A stretch of DNA of 64,000 nt from Chryseomonas sp014190935 (GCF_014190935.1 NZ_JACHVV010000002.1:434001-498000), one strand, 5' to 3'. Numbered from the stretch's first letter, positions 1-8,772 are shown. The notes: a model not told the origin generated them from the sequence alone. Made by a program: numbers and translations.

Positions 1-1
1 C

Positions 2-427
2 CGGGCCGCGGCGGTCAAGGTGGGTCTGGAGAAGTTCGTCGACGCCTATCCGCACCAGCTCTCCGGCGGCATGAAGCAACGCGTGGCCATCGCCCGCGCC
101 CTGGCCATGGAGCCGGCCATCCTGCTGATGGACGAACCCTTCGCCGCCCTCGACGCCCTGACCCGGCGCCGCATGCAGGAGGAGTTGCTCGGCCTCTGGG
201 AACAGTCGCCCTTCACCCTGATGTTCGTCACCCACTCCATCGAGGAGGCCATCCTGCTCGGCTCGCGCATCCTGGTGCTCAGCCCCCATCCGGGCCAGGT
301 ACGCGCCGAACTCGACGCCAGCCAGTACGGCTTCCGCCAACAGGGCGCCGCCGGCTTCACCGCCTTCCACAACCGCATCAGCCAGATGCTGTTCGGCCCC
401 AATGCCAGCGAGACCGCCCATGACTAA
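2..427 (+). CDS. NitT/TauT-type ABC transporter ATP-binding protein (5' end outside window)
   Basis: This is the C-terminal part of an ATPase that powers uptake of small anions or sulfonates (nitrate/sulfonate/taurine family). The frame is open from the window edge, so the start codon and Walker A lie upstream. Visible are the ABC signature LSGGMKQRVAIARAL, Walker B ILLMDEPFAALD with the D-loop, and the switch histidine in TLMFVTHSIEEA. It overlaps the permease gene by 8 bases, so the two are translated together. The periplasmic binding protein is not in the window and probably precedes it. The substrate cannot be read from the sequence; the neighbouring amidohydrolase and hydroxy-acid dehydrogenase suggest an organic acid or amide rather than nitrate. 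Confidence 0.9.
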   Translation, partial: RAAAVKVGLEKFVDAYPHQLSGGMKQRVAIARALAMEPAILLMDEPFAALDALTRRRMQEELLGLWEQSPFTLMFVTHSIEEAILLGSRILVLSPHPGQVRAELDASQYGFRQQGAAGFTAFHNRISQMLFGPNASETAHD

Positions 428-1298
428 GCCCGCCGTCATCCTGCAACCGCGCCCGGACCTCGAATACACCCCGGTCGCCCCCGGCCAGGTCGGCGACATC
501 GCCCGGCGCCTCGGGCTGGCCGAGCGCCTGTTCGCCCAGGCCGGCGTGCGCCGCACCCTGGTGCTGATCGCGCTGGCCATCCTCTGGGAGCTCTATGCCC
601 GCTACCTGGACAACCCCCTGATGTTCCCGACCTTCAGCGAGACCGTCGTGGCGCTGTGGACCGATCTGGTCAATGGCGCCCTGCCCCTCGCCGTGCTCAG
701 TTCGCTCAAGGTGTTGATGGTGAGCTACGGCCTGGCCATCGCCCTGGCCATGCTGTTGACCACCCTGGCGGTATCCACCCGGGTCGGCACCGATATCCTC
801 GCCACCCTCACCGCCATGTTCAACCCGCTGCCGGCCATCGCCATCCTGCCGCTGGCCATGCTCTGGTTCGGGCTCGGCGTGCAGAGCCTGATGCTGGTCA
901 TCGTCCACTCGGTGCTCTGGGCGGTGGCGCTCAACACCTACTCGGGCTTCCTCTCGGTCAGCCAGACCCAACGCATGGCCGGGCGCAACTACGGGCTGCG
1001 TGGCATCCGCCTGGTGGCCAAGGTGCTGATCCCGGCGGCGGTGCCCTCGATCCTCGCCGGTCTAAAGATCGGCTGGGCCTTCGCCTGGCGCACCCTGATC
1101 GCCGCCGAGCTGGTGTTCGGCGTTTCCGGCAACTCCGGCGGCCTGGGCTGGTACGTCTTCCAGCACCGCAACGCCCTGGAGACCTCCAACGTCTTCGCCG
1201 GCCTGCTGATGGTGATCATCATCGGCCTGGTGGTGGAAGGCCTGGTGTTCCGCAGCATCGAGGTGCTCACGGTGCGCCGCTGGGGCATGCAGAATTGA
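420..1298 (+). CDS. NitT/TauT-type ABC transporter permease
   Basis: Inner-membrane permease partner of the preceding ATPase, 292 residues. A roughly 45-residue cytoplasmic N-terminal tail is followed by about six hydrophobic helices typical of BPD_transp_1. The EAA loop that docks on the ATPase is recognisable around IPAAVPSILAGLKIG. The ATG at 420 was preferred over an in-frame ATG at 402 because it gives the short overlap typical of translational coupling with the ATPase gene. The amidohydrolase gene follows after 42 bases, so the three genes may be one transcript. Assignment to the SsuC/TauC-like family is firm; the substrate is not known. Confidence 0.9.
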   Translation: MTKPAVILQPRPDLEYTPVAPGQVGDIARRLGLAERLFAQAGVRRTLVLIALAILWELYARYLDNPLMFPTFSETVVALWTDLVNGALPLAVLSSLKVLMVSYGLAIALAMLLTTLAVSTRVGTDILATLTAMFNPLPAIAILPLAMLWFGLGVQSLMLVIVHSVLWAVALNTYSGFLSVSQTQRMAGRNYGLRGIRLVAKVLIPAAVPSILAGLKIGWAFAWRTLIAAELVFGVSGNSGGLGWYVFQHRNALETSNVFAGLLMVIIIGLVVEGLVFRSIEVLTVRRWGMQN

Positions 1299-1340
1299 GC
1301 CCCCGCGCCGCGCCCAAGGGAAGCTCCCGGAGTCATCGCC

Positions 1341-2381
1341 ATGGCTGACGCCCCGGCCTCGCCCCATGCCCCGGTGCGCGAAGACTGGTTGGCCCAGGTC
1401 CAGGAACCGATCCTGGAACCCGAGCTGCCCATCATCGACGCCCATCACCACCTCTGGGACCGACCCGGCCAGCGCTACCTGCTGCCCGAGTACCTGGCCG
1501 ATACCCAGGGCGGCCATCGCCTCCTGGCCTCGGTCTATGTGCAGTGCCGGTCGATGTACAGCGCGGACAGGGCCGCGCCCTTCGATGCCGTGGGCGAAGT
1601 GGAATTCGCCGCCGGCATCGCGGCCCAGAGCGCCAGCGGTCTCTATGGCGAGAGCCAGCTGTGCGCCGCAATCGTCGCCGGCGCCGATCTCCGCCAGGGC
1701 ACGAAGATCCTCCCGGTCCTGGAAGAGATGCAGGCGCGCAGCGGCGGGCGCCTGCGCGGCATCCGCAACGCCACCGCCTGGCATCCGGATCCACGCCTGG
1801 TATCCAATCCGCGGCCGCCGCCGGCGGGAATCCTCATGGACGAGCGCTTTCATGCAGGCGTGGCCTGCCTCGCCCGCCATGAGCTCTCGCTGGATATCTG
1901 GGCGTACCACACCCAGCTCGACGAGGTCCTGGCCCTGGCGCGAAAATTCCCCGACCAGTTGATCGTCCTCGATCATTGCGGCGGCCCGCTCGGCGCGGGT
2001 CCCTATGCACACCAGCGCCAGGCGGTGTTTCAGAGCTGGTCCCTGGCCATCCGGGAGCTGGCCAGCTGCAGCAACCTGCGCCTGAAGCTGGGTGGCCTGG
2101 GCATGAAGGTCGGCGGCTTCGCCTTCGATGAGCGCGCGACGCCGCCCACCTCGGCCGAGCTGGCGGACCTGTGGCGGCCCTATGTGCTGACCTGCGTGGA
2201 GGCCTTTGGCGCCGAGCGCTGCCTGTTCGAAAGCAACTTTCCCGTGGACAAGGGCATGTTCTCCTACGGGGTGCTGTGGAACGCCTTCAAGCGCCTGACC
2301 CAGGGCTGGCGTCGGACCGACCGTGACGCCCTGTTCAGTGGCACGGCGATGGACACCTACCGCCTTTCATTGACGAGCTGA
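1341..2381 (+). CDS. Amidohydrolase family 2 (TIM-barrel metal-dependent hydrolase)
   Basis: A 346-residue hydrolase of the amidohydrolase-2 group (COG3618-like), which cleave lactones, amides or decarboxylate aromatic acids with a metal in a TIM barrel. The metal-ligand motif IDAHHHLWD is at residues 32-40, LDHCGG marks the second histidine strand, and FESNFPVDK near residue 294 carries the conserved late acidic motif. A GGAG ribosome site lies 8 bases before the ATG. It follows the ABC permease and ends 10 bases from the convergent hydroxy-acid dehydrogenase gene. The context suggests that the imported compound is hydrolysed here, but the substrate is not identifiable from sequence. Confidence 0.82.
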   Translation: MADAPASPHAPVREDWLAQVQEPILEPELPIIDAHHHLWDRPGQRYLLPEYLADTQGGHRLLASVYVQCRSMYSADRAAPFDAVGEVEFAAGIAAQSASGLYGESQLCAAIVAGADLRQGTKILPVLEEMQARSGGRLRGIRNATAWHPDPRLVSNPRPPPAGILMDERFHAGVACLARHELSLDIWAYHTQLDEVLALARKFPDQLIVLDHCGGPLGAGPYAHQRQAVFQSWSLAIRELASCSNLRLKLGGLGMKVGGFAFDERATPPTSAELADLWRPYVLTCVEAFGAERCLFESNFPVDKGMFSYGVLWNAFKRLTQGWRRTDRDALFSGTAMDTYRLSLTS

Positions 2382-2391
2382 CCAGCCGTGG

Positions 2392-3627
2392 TTAGCGCAC
2401 GATCCTGAGGCTGTCGCGACGGACCTCGCCGGGACTCTGGATGCCCAGCAGCGCCAGGTTGCGCGCCACCTCCGTCGCCAGGATGCCGATCGCGTGCTTG
2501 ATGCCGGGCTGGCCGCCCACGGCTCCGGCATAGTTCATCGGCCGGCCGACGAAGACGAAGGTCGCGCCCAGGGCGAGCGCCATGAGGATGTCGCTGCCGC
2601 GGCGAAAGCCACTGTCGATCATCACCGGATAGTCCGGCCCCACCGCCTTGACCACCTGCGGCAGGATGGCGAGGGGCGCGATGCTGCCATCCAGCTGGCG
2701 CCCGCCATGGTTGGAGACGATGACGCCCTCCGCCCCGCAGTCCCTGGCCGTCACGGCGTCTTCCGGCGCTAGGATGCCCTTGACCACCAGGGTGCCCGGC
2801 CAGTGGCGGCGGATCAGCGCCAGGTGCCGCCAGCTCAGGTGATCGCGGGCGCCGAAATCGCGCATGACGTTCGCCGACAGGATAGGCGCGCCGCGGCCGA
2901 CGCCCGCGTTCTCGAAGTGCGGCATGCCGTGGCGCAGCAGCGTTTTCAGCGCGGTACCCAGCAACCAATGCGGATGGCTGAGGCCTTGCCAGGCCAGGTG
3001 CAGGTCCGGCTTGAGCGGGGTGGAAAAGCGCGCCCGGATCAGATTCTCGCGATTGGCCGATACCGGTACGTCGGCGGTGACGACCAGTGTCTTGAAGCCG
3101 GCCCGCTGCACGCGCTCGATGAGGGCGAGGATCTTGGCATCCTCGCCCGGCACATAGGCCTGGAACCAGGCGTCCGGATTGGCCTGCACCACGGTCTCCA
3201 TGGGCAGCAGCGATGAGCCGCTCATGATCGCCGGGATATTGGCCTCCCGGGCCGCCCGGGTCTGGATGAGATCGCCTTCGAAGGCGGTGAGTCCGCTGAT
3301 GCCCATCGGTGCGATGCCGAAGGGCGCGCTGTAGCGTTGCCCCAACAGACTAGTGTCGAGACTGCGCGCCGAGGTGTCGGTGAAGGCACGAGTGACCCAG
3401 GCATAACGATCGAAGCCCGCGTGGTTGCCGCGCAGCGACTTTCCCTGTTCCGCGCCGCCGCTGACATAGGCGAACAGCGGCTTGGGCAGGAGGCGGCGCG
3501 CGGCCACCTCGAAGTCGTCCAGCGACAGGATGGGGCGCAGCCGCCGGGGTATCCGGTAGCCGTCACTGCCCTTGGGCAGGGTGTGGGAAGCCAAGGGGTA
3601 GTCTTGCAATCTCAGTGTCTGTGGCAT
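2392..3627 (-). CDS. FMN-dependent alpha-hydroxy-acid dehydrogenase (lactate/mandelate dehydrogenase family)
   Basis: Oxidises an alpha-hydroxy acid to the keto acid with FMN; the family includes LldD, mandelate dehydrogenase and glycolate oxidase. Conserved elements are present in order: LFAYVSGGAEQ near residue 50, APMGISGL, WFQAYVPGED, the catalytic-base motif SNHGGRQLDG, and the FMN phosphate loop DSGFRRGSDI followed by FVGRP. The ATG at 3627 was chosen over one at 3657 because an A-rich motif and a GGG-type ribosome site lie directly before it, and the longer start would put these inside the gene. It is divergent from a LysR gene that probably controls it. The N-terminal extension is longer than in LldD, so the substrate may not be lactate. 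Confidence 0.87.
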   Translation of the reverse strand: MPQTLRLQDYPLASHTLPKGSDGYRIPRRLRPILSLDDFEVAARRLLPKPLFAYVSGGAEQGKSLRGNHAGFDRYAWVTRAFTDTSARSLDTSLLGQRYSAPFGIAPMGISGLTAFEGDLIQTRAAREANIPAIMSGSSLLPMETVVQANPDAWFQAYVPGEDAKILALIERVQRAGFKTLVVTADVPVSANRENLIRARFSTPLKPDLHLAWQGLSHPHWLLGTALKTLLRHGMPHFENAGVGRGAPILSANVMRDFGARDHLSWRHLALIRRHWPGTLVVKGILAPEDAVTARDCGAEGVIVSNHGGRQLDGSIAPLAILPQVVKAVGPDYPVMIDSGFRRGSDILMALALGATFVFVGRPMNYAGAVGGQPGIKHAIGILATEVARNLALLGIQSPGEVRRDSLRIVR

Positions 3628-3635
3628 GCCGAGGG

Positions 3636-3648
3636 CCCTGTTGTTTTT
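3636..3648 (-). promoter_or_regulatory. Candidate Crc/Hfq (CA) motif in the hydroxy-acid dehydrogenase leader
   Basis: Read on the minus strand this is AAAAACAACAGGG, ending 8 bases before the start codon at 3627. It fits the AANAANAA pattern bound by Hfq with Crc for carbon catabolite repression in Pseudomonas and overlaps the likely ribosome site. Binding is inferred from the match only. Confidence 0.55.
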
Positions 3649-3715
3649 GGCCAGCATAGGCAGCCTGTCGGCTAAGAAAAGTTATTCTCTGTCGATCCAA
3701 AGACGAGAAATCCTC

Positions 3716-4582
3716 ATGAAACTCGAAGCCTTCGCCACCCTGCAGGCAGCGGTCGCCCGTGGCTCCTTCGCGGCGGCCGCGGAGGCGGTGAATCTCACCC
3801 CTAGCGCAGTCAGCCTGCAGATCAAGCAGCTCGAAGCCTACTTCGGCCAGGCCCTGTTCGATCGCTCGGGGCGCGCGGTACAGCCCACGCCCTTCGCGCT
3901 ACAGCTGCTCGACAGGGTGGCGCGCCCCTTGGCGGACATCGAAGGCCTGCGCAATCAGCGCGCCCAGCCCCTGACCGGTCGCGTGCGCCTGGGAGTGACG
4001 GGTTCGATCCTGACCACCCTGCTGCCGAAGGCGGTCGCCGAGCTCCAGCGGCGCGCACCGGGTATCACCCTGCAATTGGAAAGAGCCAACACGCCCGAGT
4101 TGATCGCGGCGTTGAAGGCGGATCGCCTGGATGCGGCCATCCTGGTCAGGCCTCCCGGTGGCGGTTCGGCCCGCCTGCACTGGCAGGATCTGCTTCGCGA
4201 GCCGCTGGTGCTGGTCGTCCCGGCGCAACTGGAGCACCAGGAGCCGGAGCACTACCTGCGACGTTATCCCTGGCTGCGGCTGGATCGCAAGCTGGTCGTC
4301 GGCCGGCTGGCGGCCCGCTTCGTCGACGCCCTGGTACCCCAGCGTGAGGCGCTGTTGGACGTGCCCAGCGCCGATGCCATCATCGCCATGGTGGGCCTGG
4401 GCCTGGGCGTTTCGGTGCTACCCCGGCTGCGCCCGGAACAGCTGGGCAGCTACGCGGTGCGCGAAGTGTCCCTCGGCGCCTCGGCCCCTACTCGTCAACT
4501 CGCCATGGCGCGGCGCAAGCAGGACTCCGAGAGTGCCCTGCTCGACACCCTCGAGCAGGCCTTCGCCGTCGCCTGTCGCTAG
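3716..4582 (+). CDS. LysR-family transcriptional regulator
   Basis: A 288-residue LysR protein. The winged helix-turn-helix is at residues 1-60 (FAAAAEAVNLTPSAVSLQIK), followed by the periplasmic-binding-like effector domain from about residue 90 (GRVRLGVTGSILTTLLPKAV). The ATG at 3716 gives the standard LysR N-terminus; an upstream ATG at 3626 would add 30 unrelated residues and overlap the divergent gene. It is divergently transcribed from the hydroxy-acid dehydrogenase, with an 88-base intergenic region that should hold the shared operator. The usual reading is activation of the divergent gene by its substrate; the effector is unknown. Confidence 0.9.
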   Translation: MKLEAFATLQAAVARGSFAAAAEAVNLTPSAVSLQIKQLEAYFGQALFDRSGRAVQPTPFALQLLDRVARPLADIEGLRNQRAQPLTGRVRLGVTGSILTTLLPKAVAELQRRAPGITLQLERANTPELIAALKADRLDAAILVRPPGGGSARLHWQDLLREPLVLVVPAQLEHQEPEHYLRRYPWLRLDRKLVVGRLAARFVDALVPQREALLDVPSADAIIAMVGLGLGVSVLPRLRPEQLGSYAVREVSLGASAPTRQLAMARRKQDSESALLDTLEQAFAVACR

Positions 4583-4597
4583 CGTGAAAGGTTCTGG

Positions 4598-4622
4598 GGG
4601 CGCCGGCCTAGGTCCGGCGCCC
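4598..4622. terminator. Strong hairpin between convergent lysR and tctA
   Basis: A stem of GGGCGCCGG and CCGGCGCCC with a 7-base loop lies between the two convergent stop codons. There is no clear T tract, so it is a likely bidirectional terminator or insulator rather than a classic intrinsic terminator. Confidence 0.6.
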
Positions 4623-4628
4623 TCCCCC

Positions 4629-6137
4629 TCAGGCCTCTTCCTCCTGGAACGCCTCTTCCCGCTTCCGGCGAAACGCCGGCAACACCATCATCACCAGCAG
4701 GATGGCCGAGGCGGCGAACAGGGTGGCGCTGATCGGCCGCTGGATGAGCACGACCGGATCACCCTGGGAGATCAGCAGCGCGCGCCGCAGATTGGTTTCC
4801 AGCAAGGGCCCGAGGACGAAGCCCAGCAGCAGAGGGCCCGGCTCGCACTTGGCCTTGCGGAACAGATAGCCCAGCAAGCCGAAGATGATCACCAGGGCGA
4901 CGTCGAAGCCACGGTTGTTGACGCTGTACACCCCGACGCAACAGAACAGCAGGATCGCGGGGAACAGCAGTCGATAGGGCACCTGCAGCAGCCGCACCCA
5001 GACGCCGATGAGCGGCAGGTTGATGACCAGCAGCATCAGGTTGCCGATCCACATGCTGGCGATCAGGCCCCAGAACAGCGCGGGCTGGTGGGTGATCACC
5101 GAAGGACCGGGGGTGATGCCGTGGATCATCATGGCGCCGAGCATCATGGCCATGATCGAGTTGGACGGAATGCCCAGGGTCAGCAGCGGGATGAAGGACG
5201 ACTGGGCCCCGGCATTGTTGGCCGACTCGGGCGCGGCGACGCCTTCCACCATCCCGGTGCCGAATCGCTCCGGCGTCTTCGACACCTTCTTTTCCAGCGA
5301 ATAGGCGCTGAAGGCGCTCAGGGTCGCACCGCCGCCCGGCAGGACGCCCAGGAAGGTGCCCAGCGCCGTGCCCCTCAGGGTGGCCGGCCAGGCCTTGCGG
5401 AAGTCCTCGCGGGTGGGCCACAGCCGGGTGATCTTGCCAGCCAGGGTGCCGCGTGCCTCGCGGGATTCGAGGTTGACGGCGATCTCGGCGATGCCGAACA
5501 GGCCCACGGCGATCACTACGAAGTCGATGCCGTCATAGAGATCGGTGGAGCCGAAGGTCAGGCGCGTGGTGCCACTGCTGACGTCCATGCCCACCATGCC
5601 GAGCAGCAGTCCCAGGCAGACCATGCCGACCGCCTTGATTACCGAGCCGCTGGCCAGGATGGTCGCCGCCAGCAGACCGAACACGGTCAGCGCCACGTAT
5701 TCCGCCGGTCCGAAGGACAGCGCGAAGCGCGACAGCACGGGGCCGGCCACCGCCAGGGCCACGGTGGCGACGGTCCCGGCAAAGAAGGACGCCAGGGCGG
5801 CGGTGGCGAGCGCTGCACCCGCCCGCCCGCGCTTGGCCATGGCATGGCCGTCCAGCGCGGTGACCACCGCCGAGGCTTCGCCTGGCAGATTGACCAGGAT
5901 CGCCGTGGTCGAGCCACCGTATTGGGCGCCATAGAAGATGCCCGCCAGCATGATCAGGGCGGCCAGCGGCGGCAGGAAATAGGTGATCGGCAGCAGGATC
6001 GCCACCGTGGCCGTTGGCCCGATGCCCGGCAGCACGCCGATCAGGGTCCCGAGCAGGGCCCCGATCAGGCAGAACGCCAGGTTGGTCGGACTCATGGCTT
6101 CGGAGAAGCCGAGGTAGAGCGCGTCGAAGATCTCCAT
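4629..6137 (-). CDS. tctA: Tripartite tricarboxylate transporter, large membrane subunit TctA
   Basis: The 502-residue channel subunit of a TctABC-type secondary transporter, which uses a periplasmic binding protein to take up citrate-like or other carboxylates. The family glycine-rich motif GVLPGIGPTATVAILLP is near residue 31 and a second related motif, FLGVLPGGGATLSAF, lies in the second half, as expected for the duplicated fold with about 12 helices. The start at 6137 (MEIFDALYLGF) overlaps the tctB stop by one base, so translation is coupled. An upstream in-frame extension exists but lies inside tctB. The gene order is tctC-tctB-tctA on the minus strand. Confidence 0.93.
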   Translation of the reverse strand: MEIFDALYLGFSEAMSPTNLAFCLIGALLGTLIGVLPGIGPTATVAILLPITYFLPPLAALIMLAGIFYGAQYGGSTTAILVNLPGEASAVVTALDGHAMAKRGRAGAALATAALASFFAGTVATVALAVAGPVLSRFALSFGPAEYVALTVFGLLAATILASGSVIKAVGMVCLGLLLGMVGMDVSSGTTRLTFGSTDLYDGIDFVVIAVGLFGIAEIAVNLESREARGTLAGKITRLWPTREDFRKAWPATLRGTALGTFLGVLPGGGATLSAFSAYSLEKKVSKTPERFGTGMVEGVAAPESANNAGAQSSFIPLLTLGIPSNSIMAMMLGAMMIHGITPGPSVITHQPALFWGLIASMWIGNLMLLVINLPLIGVWVRLLQVPYRLLFPAILLFCCVGVYSVNNRGFDVALVIIFGLLGYLFRKAKCEPGPLLLGFVLGPLLETNLRRALLISQGDPVVLIQRPISATLFAASAILLVMMVLPAFRRKREEAFQEEEA

Positions 6138-6613
6138 CAGAAAGGCCCCACACGCATCTGGACATCCAGTCCATAGATGAAGACCAGCACGCCGAACAGG
6201 GTCAGCACCACGCTGGAGATCAGCACCTCGCGCAGCCGCCATTCGCGGTCGGTCAGGCTGCCGAAGATCACCAGCCCGGCCGCCGCGACGATGAAGCCGG
6301 CGTACTCGGCCGCCAGGGCGAAGCCGCCCACGGACGCCAGCAGGATCAACAGGGGCCTGAGCTGCACGGCCGCGATCGGCTCTGCCCGCTGCCACAGCCC
6401 CAGCAGGCCGATGGCGACGCCGAGGATGATCACCAGCGCGCCGACCAGCATCGGCAGATAACCCGGTCCCATCATGGCCGCACTGCCGAACGGCAGATCC
6501 TTCGACGACCAGAGCACCAGCGCCCCCAGGCCGATGAAGATGGCGCTGGCGAGCAAGTCTGGTCGGCTACCACGCGTCGCGCGCGTCACTGCACCCATGG
6601 CGAGACGCTCCAC
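6137..6613 (-). CDS. tctB: Tripartite tricarboxylate transporter, small membrane subunit TctB
   Basis: A small integral membrane protein of 158 residues with four predicted helices and the family-typical segment MGPGYLPMLVGALVIILG in the first third. TctB pairs with TctA in the inner membrane. The start at 6613 overlaps the end of tctC by 28 bases; an internal ATG at 6598 would reduce the overlap to 13 bases and is equally possible. Its position between tctC and tctA is canonical. Confidence 0.88.
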   Translation of the reverse strand: MERLAMGAVTRATRGSRPDLLASAIFIGLGALVLWSSKDLPFGSAAMMGPGYLPMLVGALVIILGVAIGLLGLWQRAEPIAAVQLRPLLILLASVGGFALAAEYAGFIVAAAGLVIFGSLTDREWRLREVLISSVVLTLFGVLVFIYGLDVQMRVGPF

Positions 6614-7539
6614 AGCTTCTGGTAACCGGCGAGCTGCGCCGGCATCTGGGCGGCCCAGTCCTCACCGGACAGATAGGCCAGCGGCAGTGACAGATCGCCG
6701 GCCTGCTTGACGAACGCCGGATCCTCGATGACCTCCTTCACCGCCTGCGCCACCCGCTGCTCGATGGCCTCGGGCACTCCCGACGGCGCGGCGATACCCC
6801 GCTCGGAGGTCATGACCAGGTCGACACCCTGCTCCTTGGCGGTAGGCAGGTTGGGCTGCTGCGGCATGCGCTCGGCGGAGAATTGCGCCAGCACGCGGAA
6901 GTCGTCGTCCGCGTTCATCTCGCTGATGTTCTGCCCGGCCGCGCTGATATGGCCGCCCATCAGGGCGGTGCGGGATTCGGAAGCACCGCTGAAAGGCACG
7001 TGGGTGAGCTTGATGTCGGTCAGCTGTTGCAGCTCCACCATCATCAGGTGGTCATCCGTGCCGACGCCGGAGGTACCGACCGAGAACTTGCCGGGCGCCG
7101 CCTTGGCGGCCGCGGTGAAGTCGGCCAGGGTCTGGTAGGAGGAATCCTTGGGCACCGCCAGCACGGTGGGATCGTCGACGATGCGCGCCACGGGGCGGAT
7201 CTTCGCCGGGTCGTAGCCGACCTTGCGCTGCACGCGGGTGCTCAGGAAGCCAGGGGTATTGATGAAAGCGAAGGTGTAGCCATCGGGCTTCGCCTTGCTC
7301 AGCATGGTGTAGGCGATCTCACCGGCGGCACCGGGCCTGTTGACGATGACGATCTTCGCGCCCAGGCGTTTCTCCAGATAGGGCTGCATGGCGCGCGCCA
7401 TGACGTCGGTGCTGCCACCGGGGGCATAGGCGACCAGGAATTCGATCGGCCGGTCTTCCGGCCAGGCGGCCTGCGCGGTGGCGGAGCCGAGGGACAGCGC
7501 CAGGAAAGAGGCCAGTACAGCGCTCGCGGTCTTGGTCAT
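6586..7539 (-). CDS. tctC: Tripartite tricarboxylate transporter substrate-binding protein TctC (Bug family)
   Basis: A 317-residue periplasmic solute-binding protein. It starts with a signal peptide (hydrophobic run ASFLALSLGSATAQA, cleavage expected near residue 24). The mature protein opens with the Bug-family strand IEFLVAYAPGGSTDVMAR and continues with NRPGAAGEIA, the loop that contacts the ligand carboxylate. Bug proteins bind diverse carboxylates, so citrate should not be assumed. The start at 7539 was chosen over 7596 because it begins directly with the signal peptide. Its leader carries an A-rich motif (7546-7563), and an IclR regulator is divergent 500 bases away. Confidence 0.92.
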   Translation of the reverse strand: MTKTASAVLASFLALSLGSATAQAAWPEDRPIEFLVAYAPGGSTDVMARAMQPYLEKRLGAKIVIVNRPGAAGEIAYTMLSKAKPDGYTFAFINTPGFLSTRVQRKVGYDPAKIRPVARIVDDPTVLAVPKDSSYQTLADFTAAAKAAPGKFSVGTSGVGTDDHLMMVELQQLTDIKLTHVPFSGASESRTALMGGHISAAGQNISEMNADDDFRVLAQFSAERMPQQPNLPTAKEQGVDLVMTSERGIAAPSGVPEAIEQRVAQAVKEVIEDPAFVKQAGDLSLPLAYLSGEDWAAQMPAQLAGYQKLWSVSPWVQ

Positions 7540-7545
7540 GGATAG

Positions 7546-7563
7546 CTCTCTGTTGTTCTTGTT
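7546..7563 (-). promoter_or_regulatory. Candidate Crc/Hfq (CA) motif in the tctC leader
   Basis: Minus-strand reading AACAAGAACAACAGAGAG, ending 6 bases before the tctC ATG. It contains two overlapping AANAANAA-like cores and covers the GAGAG ribosome site, so Hfq/Crc binding there would block translation. The assignment is by pattern only. Confidence 0.6.
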
Positions 7564-8040
7564 GGTATGGACGGGCCACCCCATCAGGCGCCCCAAGGCG
7601 CCGAGTACCCTGGCCGGCTGGCTCCCCCTGCATGGGAACGCCAGCGAGAGCCCTCACCGCAAAACCAAGATAATGCAATGCCATTTCATAAACGAGCAGG
7701 CAAGATTCAGGATCCTTGGGGAATTCGTAACCAGAAAAGACAGAGGGGCCTGAATTTGAGCTTTCGCAGGATTCGATAGCTGGCGCCGAAACAGATCATC
7801 TCTCGTTTTTAGAATGGTATTTCTTATTGAAAGTGGTCGATGCTCGAGATCGCCATGGAGACGAAGGAGGAAATCTTTGCCGGACCCGTCTTGGTCATTG
7901 TCCGAGCCGGATGGAAACACCCGGACCCAATTGAGCCACGCCTTGCCAGCCCACCCGCGCGACTGACACGAGCGACTCTCTAGGCGATGCACGGACGCTA
8001 GCGGATAATGGCGTGATAGCTACCCATTCAGGAACTTGAG
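7564..8040. other. Intergenic control region between tctC and the IclR gene
   Basis: About 480 bases without a convincing gene. The middle (about 7660-7840) is clearly more AT-rich than its surroundings, as expected for divergent promoters. Short imperfect dyads such as AGAA-N6-TTCT near 7811 could be IclR operator parts, but no perfect palindrome of useful length was found. An AGGAA ribosome site precedes the TTG start of the IclR gene. Confidence 0.5.
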
Positions 8041-8772
8041 TTGAACACAACCCGTCCTCGCCCAGGCGTTTCCGGGGTCGCTTCCGCGGACCGCGTCTTG
8101 ACTGTTCTCACTGCCTTTCGCGTTGGAGACGCTGCCTTGAGTCTTGCCGAACTGGCCAGCCGTACCGGCCTGATCAAGAGCACAATCATGCGTCTGGTGG
8201 TATCGCTGGAGAAGTATGGCCTGGTCACCCGTCTCGCCGACGGCAACTACATCCTGGCCAGCGAGGTGGTACGCCTCAATGCCGTCTACCAGGACTCCCA
8301 CGATGTGGGCCGCCACATCATGCCGCGGCTGGAGCACCTCACAAACGAAAGTGGGGAAACCGCCTCCTACTACGTCAGACACGGTGCCTACCGCCTCTGC
8401 CAATACCGGGTGAACTCCCCGCATCGTCTGCGCCTGCACCTGCAGCCCGGTGACATGCGGCCGATGGACAAAGCGGCCGGTGCCCTGGCTCTGCAGACCC
8501 CCTACGAGGTGGCCGAGGCCGGTATCGATCCCTATTACTCCTGCGGCGCCACCGATCCTCATGCCGCCTCAGTGGCACTACCCATCTACGATGCTCAGGA
8601 AGAACTACTGGGCGCCGTAGTGATCTCGGGGCCCGCAAATCGGCTCAATCTGGAGCGCGCCGAGAGCCTCTACCCGATCTTGCGCGAAGCCGCCGACGAA
8701 CTGACCCGTAGCCTGGGAGGTAAGCCGTTGTATGGCACGGGGCAGCCGGAAACCAAACGTCGCAAGGGTTGA
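8041..8772 (+). CDS. IclR-family transcriptional regulator
   Basis: A 243-residue IclR protein. The N-terminal winged helix is at residues 14-75 (LSLAELASRTGLIKSTIMRL) and the C-terminal effector domain at about 90-235 includes the usual SGETASYYVRHG and ALPIYDAQEELLGAVVISGP segments. The start is a TTG with AGGAA six bases upstream; no ATG fits the family N-terminus. It is divergent from tctCBA, the most likely target, with the ligand probably the transported carboxylate or a derivative. Its end faces the fcs gene about 100 bases away, so it does not belong to the ferulate operon by orientation. Confidence 0.9.
   Translation: MNTTRPRPGVSGVASADRVLTVLTAFRVGDAALSLAELASRTGLIKSTIMRLVVSLEKYGLVTRLADGNYILASEVVRLNAVYQDSHDVGRHIMPRLEHLTNESGETASYYVRHGAYRLCQYRVNSPHRLRLHLQPGDMRPMDKAAGALALQTPYEVAEAGIDPYYSCGATDPHAASVALPIYDAQEELLGAVVISGPANRLNLERAESLYPILREAADELTRSLGGKPLYGTGQPETKRRKG

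Noticed and set aside
4131..6176. 681-codon plus-strand frame across lysR and tctA
   Set aside because: It starts in another frame of the LysR gene and runs antisense through tctA; composition is typical of a shadow frame.
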